NCBI GenBank assembly: GCA_006503535.1
Contig: QYRS01000014.1
Coordinates: 868,001-932,000 of the forward strand
Length of the DNA: 64,000 nucleotides
Source: Arthrinium phaeospermum
Taxonomy: Eukaryota; Ascomycota; Sordariomycetes; Amphisphaeriales; Apiosporaceae
Direction: 5' to 3'
A program made the position numbers and the translations under genes. The notes under the pieces were generated by a model, which was not told the origin of the DNA, searched no databases, and worked only from the letters and a program-made list of their open reading frames with translations. Each line of letters begins with the position of its first letter. Within the stretch, counting starts at the first letter, position 1. Below, in pieces: positions 20,556 through 31,230 of the stretch.

Positions 20556-22804
20556 TCACCTCAGCTCACCGAAAACTTCCCGACCCTCCACATCGTCATC
20601 CAATGGAACCTCCTCCAGCCCACCCTCATCTTCATTTTCGTCGCTGTCGTCATCGCCAATGATTTCCACTACATAGTAATCCTTCACCACCACATTCCCC
20701 CTTTTCACCCTATCCCAGACCCCGGGCGTGCACGTCGCCGGCTTGAGGATGTAGCACCTCGCCCCCGGCCACGCCGGCGGCACGTTCTTGATGTGCCACG
20801 TATCCGCGGGCCCCACGGTGACCAGATCGCCCGTGACGCGCCGCCGCCCCGTCGGGATGTCGCGGTCGAACATGGCGCGCATGAAGGCGGCGTAGGCGGC
20901 CGCCGGCTGGTAGCTCGGCACCTCGTGGCCCGCCTGGAACACGCGCGTGAAGCTGTAGTTGCCCGCCTGCCGCGTCATTCCCGCGACGACCCCTTTTTCC
21001 TCAGTATCCGACAGATGCGAGGCGGGCACAGAATCAGGCGAAGGAGCCAGGAACGCCTCGTACCCCGCCGCCGCGAACTCCCCCGCCCGCGCGTACGGCA
21101 CGGCGAGACTCGCCCGCTCCCCGCCCACCCAGTTGCAAGCGTAGTCGCGGTCGCCGTAGACGAGGTGCACCTTCACGCCCGCGTCGAGCAGCGCGCCGGC
21201 CGCCGCGAGGAACCCGCCGCGCAGCATGTCGTAGGTGCGCGAAAAGTCGCCCGACACGGCGGCAGAGTGCTCCGAGTAGTCGACGGGCGCGCCCAGCGCC
21301 GCCAGCACGGGCGCCGACGCCAGGTAGCCGTACAGGTGCGGCGGCGGGAAGGGGTCGCGCAGCGGGTGCGCGATGTCGTAGAAGCCCCGGTCCTTGGCGT
21401 AGTAGCGCCGGATCGTGGCGACCCAGCAGTCGTCCTCGACGCCGCCGCAGATTTCCGTGAGGTTCGTCTTCTTTCCAGGTGCGGTTTCGTTTAAAATCCC
21501 GGCGTCGTGGTCCTTGAGGGCAGCTTGGCATGCCGACACCCGTTGCTTGCAGCCTCCGGGCTTCGTCCAATTGTGCATGAGCTCGTCGTAGGTGGTCTGG
21601 TTGAATGTCTCGATTCCGTACGTCTAAGGCCACGTTGTTAGCCAACTGTCATCCCATGGGTTATGCGATCTCACGTTGTTGTAGGCAAACTCGATGTTCG
21701 TTTCTCCTTGAACCACCATGTCCAGCAAGCCGTTGATGATCCCAAGCGTATCCAAGTGGATGTACTGCGCCCCTTGTTCATCTGAGCTCCCATTGGCAAT
21801 CTTTTCGTTCTGCTGCTGGAAGAAACTGCCGAAGACAATATCATGTCAGCTTCGTGGTGATAACGCTATTGGGCGCAAAGCCTACCTCATGATCCCCGGC
21901 CCGTAGTGCCCGCCGTAGCTCTCCGTCCACAGACTGACGCGGTCGTTGGCCGGCTTGTAGTGCGGGAACTCGAAGAACCAGGTCTGGGCAAAGTGCCACA
22001 GCGCATGGGCGGCATGGGCCGTGGTGTTGGCTGTCTGGGAGCGGTCCTGGCTGGCAAAGGTGCCGTAGTGGCTGGTCAGGTTCGCCTCGGGCAGGCCGTC
22101 TTCGCTAAAGTTGGCAGGCACCACGAAGAAGCCGCCGTCGTACTCGTCCAGCTCCCAGGTGCCGTTGGTCGGGACGTCGTACGAGAAGCCCACCTGGTTG
22201 GGCTGGTCCAGGTAGAGCATGTTGACCTCGTTGTTCCAGCTCCAGGGGTTCAGGTATGTTGTCTGGGAGTCGTTGGCCACTCGGCAAGGCCCGTTCTCTG
22301 TGGCCAAGTCAGTTGCGGTCGATTACGCTTCTTGATTGGCTCATTGATTCTACCTTCGAGGAGTCCCATCATTGATGAACCTCCGGGGCCGCCGTTCAGC
22401 CAGATGGCCAATGGCGAATTGGCCGGGTCGGTGCGCGACTCAAAGAACCAGAAGAACCTGATGTCATCAGTACGAGGTACACGGAGGCGTTGCGGCGGGC
22501 TTACGTGTTGATGGGGTAGTTTTGCGCCTCGCCGCTTCCATCGTCAAGCAGGCCGGGCGGCAGGTGGACGTAGCCCGAGTACGACTTGACACCGGGCGTA
22601 GTTTCGCATATTCCAGGCTGTGGCAAGTCTCAATCAGTAGGAGAGCTCTGAGGAGGCAAGCCGGATCGCTCGTACCTCTTTGTAGGAAATCGTCACATTC
22701 TCGTGGAGCTTGGACTTCAGCCACCTGACGCCCTCCCGCTTGGGGGGAAACTGGGCGCAGGCGAGACCCAGAAGGCCGCCGAGGACGAGTCGCTGCACCC
22801 TCAT
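20556..22804 (-). CDS. Secreted serine carboxypeptidase (peptidase S10), 658 aa
   Basis: Six exons: 22676-22804, 22505-22617, 22354-22457, 21886-22297, 21675-21825 and 20556-21623; introns are 47-60 bp and every junction keeps frame. A signal peptide opens the protein ([18 protein letters not shown]). S10 features follow: [45 protein letters not shown] (oxyanion region), the nucleophile in [10 protein letters not shown], the Asp in [14 protein letters not shown] and the His in [12 protein letters not shown]. All three catalytic residues are present. It removes C-terminal residues from peptides, probably in acid extracellular or vacuolar conditions. The C-terminal tail is unusually acidic ([15 protein letters not shown]). 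Many Asn-X-Ser/Thr sites fit a secreted glycoprotein. Confidence 0.92.
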
Positions 22805-23532
22805 GGTATTGTGTGCTGAGGGGACGTATCAATTGCAAAATAGCGCGGTAAAGATACGATTTCTGCTTCAATCCAGGGTGGCGCGTCAAGGCTGGGTCGC
22901 ATTACTCCGAAATCGAACCCCGAACCAACCTGCCTCTTGCGGCGTAGCGTGGGGTCTACACGACGCCCGCAGCGGGAGCGCGGAAGTGGATTCCCGGCGC
23001 AGGGTTCGCCAACGGTGATTGGTATTCGGATCAATGCATAAGTTCCTCAGATTACAGAGAATCAGATCGCAGATCTCATTACCTTTGCTGCCAAGGGGGC
23101 AAGAAAGACTGAAGTCTAGAAGTCTAGATTACGGATCAGATGCCCGTAGCCGTGCCCAAGAGGGGCGCCAAAACATACATGTGGCGGTGCTCATTGGGTG
23201 GTTTTCACCTGATGGTTTTCAATCGTTCAATAATCTTCAATTATAGTTCTTTGGTCGTCGGTTCCTTACCAGACCTGTGGTTAAGCTTATTTACGGCCTG
23301 ACCATGGTGTTGACACAAGTTTGCGTCGAAACTGCAGAACTCTATCTCCGATACCCACCCGTTTGAGTGAGCAACATCTATTTGAGGTGATCAGTTTTTG
23401 CTGGAAACCCAACTTTTACCTCTTCCACTTCTAAATCCAGATTCAACCACAACCAAGAAAACAAAATCACAACAACCGCGTCCATATCAACCACCAACCA
23501 ACATCTTGCTCGGTATCATCAAAGCTGCCAGA

Positions 23533-24540
23533 ATGACAAACGAACGCGACGTATTCCTGGAGGAGAGCCTCGCAGAACAGCCGTACCGTCGTATTGGCCA
23601 AGGCTTCTGCGGAAGCGTATGGGCCTGCTCTCTGGAAGGACTTCCGGAAACTTCTCCAACGACAGCATCCAAACGCGAAGACGGTGGTCCAGGACGTTCC
23701 CTTCTGAAAGACTTTCAAGTGCATAAGACAATTCTGCAGGCCCTCGAGGGTTGTCCCGAGGAATTGCGCGCCTTCATTGTTCCTGAATGCCACGCTTTCA
23801 TCCCGACGGATCATCCTGGCTGGCAGGACGGGAAGGTTCTGGCGAGATTTCCGCAAAACTACGCCCCATGCAACACGCTGATAACAGAACGTATCCCTCC
23901 GCTGTCAGAATCAGTCAGGCACAGGATCGTCGAAGAGTTCTGTCCACAGACTCCAGCATCCCTTCCGGAGCAGATCAAAGCCGATGATAAGAACCGCGAT
24001 TGTCTCGTCCGACCATACCTAGGCCGAAGCAAGCACAATCGTGGCCGCTCCAGACTCAGTTTCTTCAGTCTGCGCAACTACCCGCTTCACGTCGATCAAA
24101 TCGAGGAAGTTGGGCTCCGTCCGGAAGACTACTCGTCCGCAATGGCGAAGACGCTTGCCTTCCTGCATTGGCGTGTCAAAATCGACGCAAACGATATCGA
24201 ATTCGTCCTGGCGCCATCAAACCGTCCTGACGCTCACTTTACCTCCGACTTCTTAGGACAGCACAGCATCTGGATACTCGACTTCGACTGCTGCAAGCCA
24301 ATGGATCTCGATGACTCCGGCGTCGAGCAGGCAGCACGGGCTTTCCTGAAGAACGACCCATTCTATCCGCGCCCTGGTCGGACAAACAACCGAGGCTTGT
24401 GGGAGCATTTCCGATCGGAATTTATTCGCTACAGTACGCTGGTGGTCGGCGATGATGTTAAAGACTTACCTGAGAGGCTTATGAGCAGAATTGAAGAACT
24501 GGTAGAATCTAAGGAAGCGGGTAATGCAGACGAAAGCTAA
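23533..24540 (+). CDS. DUF3669-like (kinase-fold-like) protein, 335 aa
   Basis: Single frame from ATG 23533. It shows a glycine-rich loop, RIGQGFCGSVWA (residues 20-31), then CLVRPYLGRSK, FFSLRNYPLHVDQIEEVGL, MAKTLAFLHWRVKIDANDIEF and IWILDFDCCKPM. The set IGxGxCGxVW / LRNxxLHVDQ / LHWxxxIDxNDIEFV / LDFDxC is that of the fungal DUF3669 family. The order (Gly loop, helix with LHW, N-D-x-E-F, DFD in the place of DFG) looks like a much-reduced protein-kinase or phosphotransferase fold, but I see no clear VAxK lysine, so activity is doubtful. A paralogue lies tail-to-tail at 25176-26954. No signal peptide or membrane helix. Confidence 0.7.
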   Translation: MTNERDVFLEESLAEQPYRRIGQGFCGSVWACSLEGLPETSPTTASKREDGGPGRSLLKDFQVHKTILQALEGCPEELRAFIVPECHAFIPTDHPGWQDGKVLARFPQNYAPCNTLITERIPPLSESVRHRIVEEFCPQTPASLPEQIKADDKNRDCLVRPYLGRSKHNRGRSRLSFFSLRNYPLHVDQIEEVGLRPEDYSSAMAKTLAFLHWRVKIDANDIEFVLAPSNRPDAHFTSDFLGQHSIWILDFDCCKPMDLDDSGVEQAARAFLKNDPFYPRPGRTNNRGLWEHFRSEFIRYSTLVVGDDVKDLPERLMSRIEELVESKEAGNADES

Positions 24541-25175
24541 AACGGATAGAATGGTAGAGAAACTGAACCTCACCTAGCAAAATAAAATCGGTTATACATG
24601 AAATATCTGAATATGTTGCCCATCAGTTGGTCTTGCAATGAGGCCAAGTTCTTCAGGACGCCATTCCTATTGACGTAGAGCAGAAATCAGATCATGACAG
24701 CAGTCGGACGACGTTCCTAGGGCGGACTTTCGGGAGCAGAACATATGACCGGCGACAGATCTGCGCAGGAAAAGACTGTCCGTAGACAGGAAATCAGAAA
24801 CCCTTTCCGTTTCAGGACGGTTCCGTCCGCGGAAAGTTCCAGAAAAGGGACCGATCTAGACTAATCTTTCCGGGAATGTATTCTTCCGGAAAGGAATTCT
24901 TCCTGGTGACAATGCCTTCTTCCGGAGAAAGTCTTTCTAGAGGAAAGAAGTTCCGTAGAAATCCGGAGACGGCTTATCTGTACTAGCCAGAGTGTGTGGA
25001 AGATGTCTACATATTACGCGCGGGGAAAGGAAGCAGTGCCATAAGCAGAAGTCATGAGAACTCTCCCAATTCGTCCTGTAGTCTGATAAACGGTTTTTCC
25101 TGGTGTCTCCTCCAGGCTGTCCACCTGTCTTAAGGTACATGAAGCTGAGACAGAAAGCCTCCCGCCGCGTTGTCA
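24541..25175. other. Gap between two convergent DUF3669-like genes
   Basis: 3' ends of two convergent genes. No gene inside. The segment 24740-24960 is unusually dense in TTCCG/CGGAA words (for example CTTCCGGAAAGGAATTCTTCC), forming several short palindromes; the same word is frequent inside the neighbouring gene. Confidence 0.4.
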
Positions 25176-26954
25176 CTATCTGTCAGAGCCACGACCTCTT
25201 CCGTAACCTCCTCTGAAACCATCATTCTGTCCGCTGCCACCCTGAGAGCTGTGTCTCCAATGAAGAGACTGTCCGCTTCCGGAAGAATGGCGGCTATGCT
25301 GCTGGTTTCCTTGGCTACCAGTCTGTCCGATCGCGCCGTCTGATGCGTGTCGGAAATGTTGACCGTGTCCGCGGCTAGAAGAGGAATGACTCCAGTTCCC
25401 GCCACTTCCTGATCGGACAGAATGAGTGCTGCTCACGCTTCCGGGAGAGTTTGGCGCGCTGCCTTGTCTCCAGTTCCCGCTCAGATTGCGCGGCGAGGAG
25501 GACTGACGCTGGAGAGCAGTCGGGGAGGACGTCTGATGGCGTGAGCCTGAGCTCTGATACGATGACCGAGACGAGCTTCGGATGTTGGTCCGGGATCGAA
25601 GAACTGGCGTGGAGGGAGCACTGGTATCCTTCCGGCGGACGGAATACTCCTTGATTCTCTGCAGGAACATTCGGGAAAGCTGCTTGTCCAGCTTGTTCTT
25701 CTCCGCCAGCAAGTCAGAGTACTTGAGGTATTGCGCCGCGAAATCGTCCCACATTCTGTCCAGATGTTCGATGCCGGTTTCCGGTCGAGGGTAGTAGGCT
25801 GCTGTTTCGAAGAATGCGTCCACAGCTTGATCGACGCCCTCTTCGTCCATGGTGATGCTCTCGCAGGCATCAAAGTCCAGGAGCCACAGACTTATGGTTC
25901 TCTTGTGGAAGTTACCAGCATTCCGTGCCACTTGCTCAAAGGTGCTGCTTCCGGGGCGCAGATTCCTGAGCGTCTCCAGCTCCACCGAATTCCTGACAGA
26001 ATCTTTCTGCTGGGGAGAACTTCCGTAGACAAACTCAATGTCGTTTCCGTCGATTCGGACCTCCCAGTGAAGCACTGCCAAAGCGCGTGCCATTGCATGG
26101 ATGAGGATGTCTACCTGGATCCCGAATTCCTGCATCTGATCCACATGAAGTTTGAAGTTCCGCAGAGAGAAGAAGGAACCTGTTCCGAACTTTGACCGTC
26201 CGAGAAGCGGATGGACCAGACAGTCCTTGTTGGGAGGCGAGTCTGCTGCTGCCTGACGTTGGGTCGGGTGGACAAAGAGTGTGATGAGGGTTTTCCGGAC
26301 AGGCGTGGGTAGAGGGAACACACGTTCGATACACAGAATCTCGCTGCGCTTCCGTGGGAATTCGGATGTTTCCGGAAATCGCTCGAGGTGTGCATCCCAG
26401 AACGCATTGGTGTCTGCATTTGCAAACCAGAAAACCCGCGGAATCTCGATCGTGTTGGGAACCTGGGGAACGCTCGAGAACCCTTTCTCGATCCGACTGT
26501 GCATGATGTAGTCATTCCAAAGTTTCCGGGTCCGGCGGTCGTCGATGACAGGAATCTTGTAGACGAAAGAGGTGCCAGGATGCTCAAACACCTTTTTGAT
26601 GGAGCCTGTTCCGATTTCCCGGAATGGAGCAGTGGCGGTAGAGGCTGCCTTTTCCCGGTCAGCAAACGATGAAGTCGTCGAAACCACTGTCCTGAGAGAA
26701 AGCATTCTCGCGAGGCCCTGCTGCGGTGTTTCCTCAGACAGTTCTTCCGTCAGACGATCTGACAGGGCAAGGTTGTCTCGGATAGCATTCTGGAGCGACA
26801 GACCCTGGTCAGAGTCTTCGGACGCGATTCGTTCTCGAACAGAACTTCCTGATGTGACATGGTAGGAAGCAGCGGATCCGGACGACTGATCTGGGGTCGG
26901 ACTGTCAACCGGCAAATCCCCATGCTGCTCTGCCACTTTGGGAAGCGGGTTCAT
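25176..26954 (-). CDS. DUF3669-like protein with long low-complexity tail, 592 aa
   Basis: Single exon from ATG 26954. The N-terminal about 115 residues are Ser-rich and disordered. The core has FREIGTGSIKKVFEHPGTSF followed by VYKIPV (here a lysine is present after the Gly loop, unlike the neighbour), then DCLVHPLLGRSKFGTG, FFSLRNFKLHVDQMQEFGI, MARALAVLHWEVRIDGNDIEF and LWLLDFDACESI. This is the DUF3669 pattern. From about residue 450 the protein is Ser/Gly/His/Gln rich (SSSRGHGQHFRHASDG) and ends in an RG box (GRGRGSDR), possibly RNA- or condensate-related. It faces its paralogue at 23533-24540 tail-to-tail; the two share the core motifs but not the tail, so the duplication is old. Confidence 0.7.
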   Translation of the reverse strand: MNPLPKVAEQHGDLPVDSPTPDQSSGSAASYHVTSGSSVRERIASEDSDQGLSLQNAIRDNLALSDRLTEELSEETPQQGLARMLSLRTVVSTTSSFADREKAASTATAPFREIGTGSIKKVFEHPGTSFVYKIPVIDDRRTRKLWNDYIMHSRIEKGFSSVPQVPNTIEIPRVFWFANADTNAFWDAHLERFPETSEFPRKRSEILCIERVFPLPTPVRKTLITLFVHPTQRQAAADSPPNKDCLVHPLLGRSKFGTGSFFSLRNFKLHVDQMQEFGIQVDILIHAMARALAVLHWEVRIDGNDIEFVYGSSPQQKDSVRNSVELETLRNLRPGSSTFEQVARNAGNFHKRTISLWLLDFDACESITMDEEGVDQAVDAFFETAAYYPRPETGIEHLDRMWDDFAAQYLKYSDLLAEKNKLDKQLSRMFLQRIKEYSVRRKDTSAPSTPVLRSRTNIRSSSRSSYQSSGSRHQTSSPTALQRQSSSPRNLSGNWRQGSAPNSPGSVSSTHSVRSGSGGNWSHSSSSRGHGQHFRHASDGAIGQTGSQGNQQHSRHSSGSGQSLHWRHSSQGGSGQNDGFRGGYGRGRGSDR

Positions 26955-27185
26955 GGTCTTGGAGAATAAACTTCCTGACGGGAATCTTCAGGAAGGAATA
27001 TGCTCAGTTGACAGAAATTATTTGAGATTGCAGGATGAATGAAGAAGCAATGTGGAGTGTTGTGTCGAGGAAGAGGGAATGCTGCAAATGCCTAGGTTCT
27101 GACGTGCTTGCTATTCTCGGTCGTAGTTGCCTCAACGCAGAATATCATGAATTGAGATGTGCTCCTGCCACAGTAGCGCTGTTAT

Positions 27186-27887
27186 ATGCCTGCCATATTG
27201 TGGCAGGACCAGTTTCGCGACTGCCATGCATTATTCGCTGGATATCTCACTGCAGCCAGGTATCCAATCTGGACGAATCGAACTTTCCCTTTTTGGGTCC
27301 CTCAATATCGCCGAAAGATGGAATTCGACCTGGGTGGCCACGGACTAGTTGTGTACGGCGTCAGCAAAGCGGAAATGGGCCAGGAATTGGTGCGAGACCC
27401 GGAAACCCCAATCATGCTCGAGCTCCGCGGGAATATAGTTGGCAAGATCGCGCAGGTCTCCTCAGAATTTGAGCTCGACATGTTCCTCGGCAATTGTGCG
27501 CGGTGGAGCAGTCAGCTCGCAACAATTCAGGTCATGACGCCGCGAGGCAGGATTGAAGCCCAACTGGGCCGAGTTCTGATCGGGGACTTCAACTTCTACG
27601 GCCATCGTAGTGCCCAGAAGGATTGGGCTGATCTCGGGCCTATGTTGGATTGCCTGACGGAAATGCCTGGGCGGCTCACTGCCAGCGTTTCTGACAATGC
27701 CATGGCGACCGGTGGAGCAGACTCGGAGGGCCTAAGCGTGCCCTCTTCAAGCATGTCTGAATTGGCGGTTCATCGTGACAGACTGCTAGGAGTGTGCTAC
27801 ATCGACGGGCACATTCCGGGGGCGCTGGACGAAGCTATATGCGGGAGCAAGACCGACGTTTGTTACGAGTGGTTCAAGATAACATGA
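27186..27887 (+). CDS. Hypothetical protein, up to 233 aa
   Basis: Open frame from ATG 27186 (an internal ATG at 27318 giving MEFDLGGHGLVVYG is an equally good start) to TGA at 27887. Mixed alpha/beta composition, no signal peptide, no repeats, no motif I recognise. Third-position bias is moderate. A weak, partly matching stretch follows at about 27995-28140, which may be a decayed partial duplicate. Could be a real orphan gene or part of a larger broken one. Confidence 0.4.
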   Translation: MPAILWQDQFRDCHALFAGYLTAARYPIWTNRTFPFWVPQYRRKMEFDLGGHGLVVYGVSKAEMGQELVRDPETPIMLELRGNIVGKIAQVSSEFELDMFLGNCARWSSQLATIQVMTPRGRIEAQLGRVLIGDFNFYGHRSAQKDWADLGPMLDCLTEMPGRLTASVSDNAMATGGADSEGLSVPSSSMSELAVHRDRLLGVCYIDGHIPGALDEAICGSKTDVCYEWFKIT

Positions 27888-27994
27888 TCGCGTCGCGACC
27901 AGTTTTTCCGTATGCAAATTCCAGACACCAGAGGACAGAGATCCGACAGCGGAAAGATTTCCAGGGACCCCTGCGCCCCAAGCCCGGACAGTCC

Positions 27995-28140
27995 CGTCCT
28001 TTTCAGCTCGGTTCGAATACCAAGAGCCTGGCGCCCGGAAACCCACAATGAAATCATCGTGAAGGTCGCCGTGAGTGGAGAACACTAGCCTCATTCAGGT
28101 TTTGACGCCGCGAAAGGTGGAGCACCCGCAGGATATCTAA
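27995..28140 (+). pseudogene. Possible decayed partial copy of the 27186-27887 gene
   Basis: Two short blocks repeat in the same order as in the upstream gene: CCCGGAAACCC (27398 area and 28034 area) and ATTCAGGT..TGACGCCGCGA (27525 area and 28091 area). In between the copy is shortened and interrupted by stops. The match is short, so this is tentative. Confidence 0.2.
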
Positions 28141-28336
28141 TCAATCATCAGCTGTTAACAATCTTATCAGATCAAAAACTTCGCCGCTAATGGCCCGAGT
28201 GCCCCCATGGCCACGCGCCCGCGGTTTCCCGAACCCCGGCGGCCCAGGTATAATATGCAACAAGGTCCCCTCTCAACTCTTCCAGGGACCTTCGGCAGAT
28301 CTATCCGAACCACCTCTCGCCTACCCGAAAAGCACC

Positions 28337-30054
28337 ATGATTGGCCCCGGCACTGATATCGAAAAGCACGGCAAATCGGCCGACGTGTCCGTCGCCATAG
28401 ACGCGGGCTCGGAACGCAGCCGGGACGACCCGACCGGAGACGATGCCGCCGCCACCGCCTCCCCCGGGGACGCGAAACCGCCGCCGCCGTGGAGCTGGAA
28501 GGTGACGGCCATCGTGCTGGTGAGCCTGATCCGGTTCGGCGGCAGCTGGAGCAACGGCATCACGGGGGCCATGAAGTCGACGCTGAAGCGGGAGCTGCAC
28601 ATCAACAACCAGCGCTACGCCCTGCTCGAGGCCAGCGAGGACTTCATGACGACGCTGCTGATCCTGGCCACGGGGCTGCTGACGGACCGCACCGGCGGCG
28701 CCGGCGCCCTCTTCTGGGGCAACCTCGTCTACTCGCTGGGGTCTATTCTCGTCGCGGGCGCGGCCCAGGCGCGCTCCTTCCCCTTCATGATCGGCGGGCG
28801 CGTCGTGCTGGCCCTCGGCGACATCTCGACGCAGATCGCGCAGTACCAGGTCTTCTCGTCGTGGTTCGCGCCCAGCAGCGGCTTCGCGTCGACGCTGGGG
28901 CTCGAGCTCATGATCCAAAAGCTGGGCGCCCTCGCCGGCACGGGGTCGGCCAACGTCATTGCCGTGGTAAGTCTTGCCTGACACATTGGATTTGTAAATT
29001 GGCAACGCGACTAACGCATTCCCAGCGCACCGGCGACTTCGCCTGGGTCTACTGGATCGCCGTCTTCATCAACCTCTTCACCAACGTCGTCTGCGCCGCC
29101 TACCTGTGGTTCGTGCGGCGCTCGGCCGGCCAGTTCGGCAACGTGGTCGACCCGGCGACGGGCGAGAAGCTCAAGCAAAAGGCCAAGAAGCTCGAGGCCG
29201 GCAAGGTGCTGCGGCTGCCCTGGTCCTTCTGGGCCATCATGGCGTACTCGCTCTTCACCACCAGCACCGCCGTCGTCTTCAAGCAGAACGCCACCGAGAT
29301 GGCCGAGCAGCGCTTCAAGGTCAGCGCCGTCACCGCCGGCTGGTACTCGGCCCTGCTGCAGTACGCCGGCTTCTTCATCGTCCCCGTCGTTGCTGTTTTC
29401 ATAGATTTCTTTGGGCAGCGCGTCACGTTGAGTCAGTCCCCGCCCGGCTATCCAGCATATCTCCATCCCTGAAAAAAGTACTAACACTCGGGTCCAGTGG
29501 TCATCGGCGGTGTGGGCTCCTTCATGGCCATGGCGCTTGTCCAGTGGGCCGGCGCGGTCCAGGGCACGGCGGCGGGCTTCGGCATCTACGCCATCGTCTC
29601 GTCGTACAGTCCCACGGTCATCATCGACAGCATGCGGACCTCGCTGTTCCACCAGACCGACTTCGGCAGCGCCTACTCGCTCAAGATCATGATGAACAAC
29701 AGCATCAACATCATCGTGCGCATCCTGGCCGGCCGCATCCAGGACGCCGACCACAACTCGTACGACAAGGTCGTCATTCTCTACCTGGTGCTCGCGGGCT
29801 GCTCCCTCTTCGTCTCCATCACGCTGGTGGTCCTGGCGTACTTCTCCGTCGACATGGGCTCCCTGCAGTGGAGCCGTAAGCAGCGCAACGGCCGGACCGA
29901 GCGGCTGCTCGAGATGAAGCAAGCGTTTTACGGGGCCAACGCCGCCAGGAATCGGCTCGTCTCCCGGGCTTGCTTCGGCTTGCTGATTGGTCTGTTGCTG
30001 GGAGGCTGGACGGCGTACATCTGGGGCGCCGTCACGGGGGCGAAGAAGATCTAG
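28337..30054 (+). CDS. Major facilitator superfamily transporter, 530 aa
   Basis: Three exons (28337-28966, 29026-29431, 29498-30054) with introns of 59 and 66 bp; the second splits an ATG codon (A|TG). About 55 polar residues are followed by 10-12 hydrophobic helices: VTAIVLVSLIRFGGSW, DFMTTLLILATGLLTDRTGG, LFWGNLVYSLGSILVAGAA, WVYWIAVFINLFTNVVCAAYLWF, WAIMAYSLFTTSTAVVF, YAGFFIVPVVAVFIDFFGQR, VVIGGVGSFMAMALVQW, VVILYLVLAGCSLFVSITLVVLAYF and a final LLIGLLLGGWTAYIWGAV. The D-R-x-G-G after helix 2 (LLTDRTGGAGA) is the MFS loop motif. Substrate cannot be told. I chose ATG 28337 over an in-frame ATG at 28190 because the extra 49 residues are low-complexity. Confidence 0.82.
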
Positions 30055-30578
30055 GCAGAAGTGACATCAAATAGACACCGGAATAGCACTCGAATGGAAT
30101 AATTAGTAATATTCCACCGTAGAAACGGCTGGTACAGGGCATGGCTAGTGAAAGCAACGAGAAGGGCTCAAAGATCCGCAGCTTGGTTCTATCGTCATCT
30201 TGGCGAAGCAATGAGCTCCGACTCTCGCAACCTACCAAAGTTCAGCATCTTCACATTTTCTTCTGTGGTGTTTCCCGTCGTTCTACCGCTGCTTCTTATC
30301 AGCATCGTATCCCGTGGCAAACGAAGCTGTACATAGTCTGCTCTCCCGAGGCAGTAGGAGCAGTCCTTTTACAACAAGAAGGCAAGTCACGAAGCATTGT
30401 GTTCACATCTCAAGAAACGTACGCGGGTTCGCAAAGATAGAAGCAATTTATTACCAATGCCCAGAACCAGGGCCCCAACCTCTATAAGAAATGCCAGGCG
30501 ATTCTCATCTCGCCAAAAAACACATTGCTCAAACTAGAACCAGAAACCTCATCAATTTGCCAGGTGCCGCAAGATCCT

Positions 30579-30971
30579 TTACTGAGCCCGACGGGTGAAG
30601 TAGTGGGAGGCGAAATGGGTCTGAAGTACCTTCACGATGTGTGCCCGCAACATCGTGTGGGACACGCGGTCAAGGGTCTGGGCGTAGTTGCGGGGGTTGT
30701 AGCCCCAGTCGGCATCCAGGAGAAGAAACCATCCCAAGTTGATCACTTCCACTCCGAGGTCACATTCAACCACTTTAGTATGGACATACTCGGGTTTAGT
30801 GAACTCGACGTTCTCATCGCCGAACCATTGCTGAAATTGTTCTTCCACTTGTCGACGGCGCTCGGCTTTGTATGCTGCCCGTCGAGCACGATTGCCGGTT
30901 CTGTGGACGGCGTCGAATATGGCGATATCGTACCGGAGGGGGTTTTGGTTACGACGGATTGACGTCAGGGC
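30579..30971 (-). pseudogene. C-terminal fragment of a C48/Ulp1-like gene
   Basis: Minus-strand frame from a stop at 30972-30974 to TGA at 30579. It reads ALTSIRRNQNPLRYDIAIFD, then RRRQVEEQFQQWFGD and VVECDLGVEVINLGWFLL, and aligns with the C-terminal part of the gene at 36509-37351 (VLTTIERMQDPVRYRVRLYD, KRQVMERFQEWFPEN, ILDCNRRLEVVNLG). The Cys followed by a hydrophobic helix resembles the nucleophile region of C48 peptidases (x-D-C-G-V-F-V). The 5' two thirds are missing: the upstream codon is TAG and the preceding DNA is unrelated AT-rich sequence. The C48 reading is inference. Confidence 0.5.
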
Positions 30972-31230
30972 CTAGACCGAGTGCTGTAGTGACGGCAGCC
31001 TGTCGTCGCTTAGCGGGAACGGCAGCAGTCAACTTGGGTGGGAAGTCTATATGTACTTCAGTCGTGTACTTGCTAACCGTACGGCCGAGCTTGTAGTGAA
31101 GGTATGGTGTTTCTGTATCGTTCGCTTCAAAGGTAAACCAAGTTTGAAGAAGGTTCTAGGATCTTTTTTACCGACACGAATAAAAAGTATCGCACTTTTC
31201 CAGAGAAATGAAAAGAAAAAGACAAAAAGT

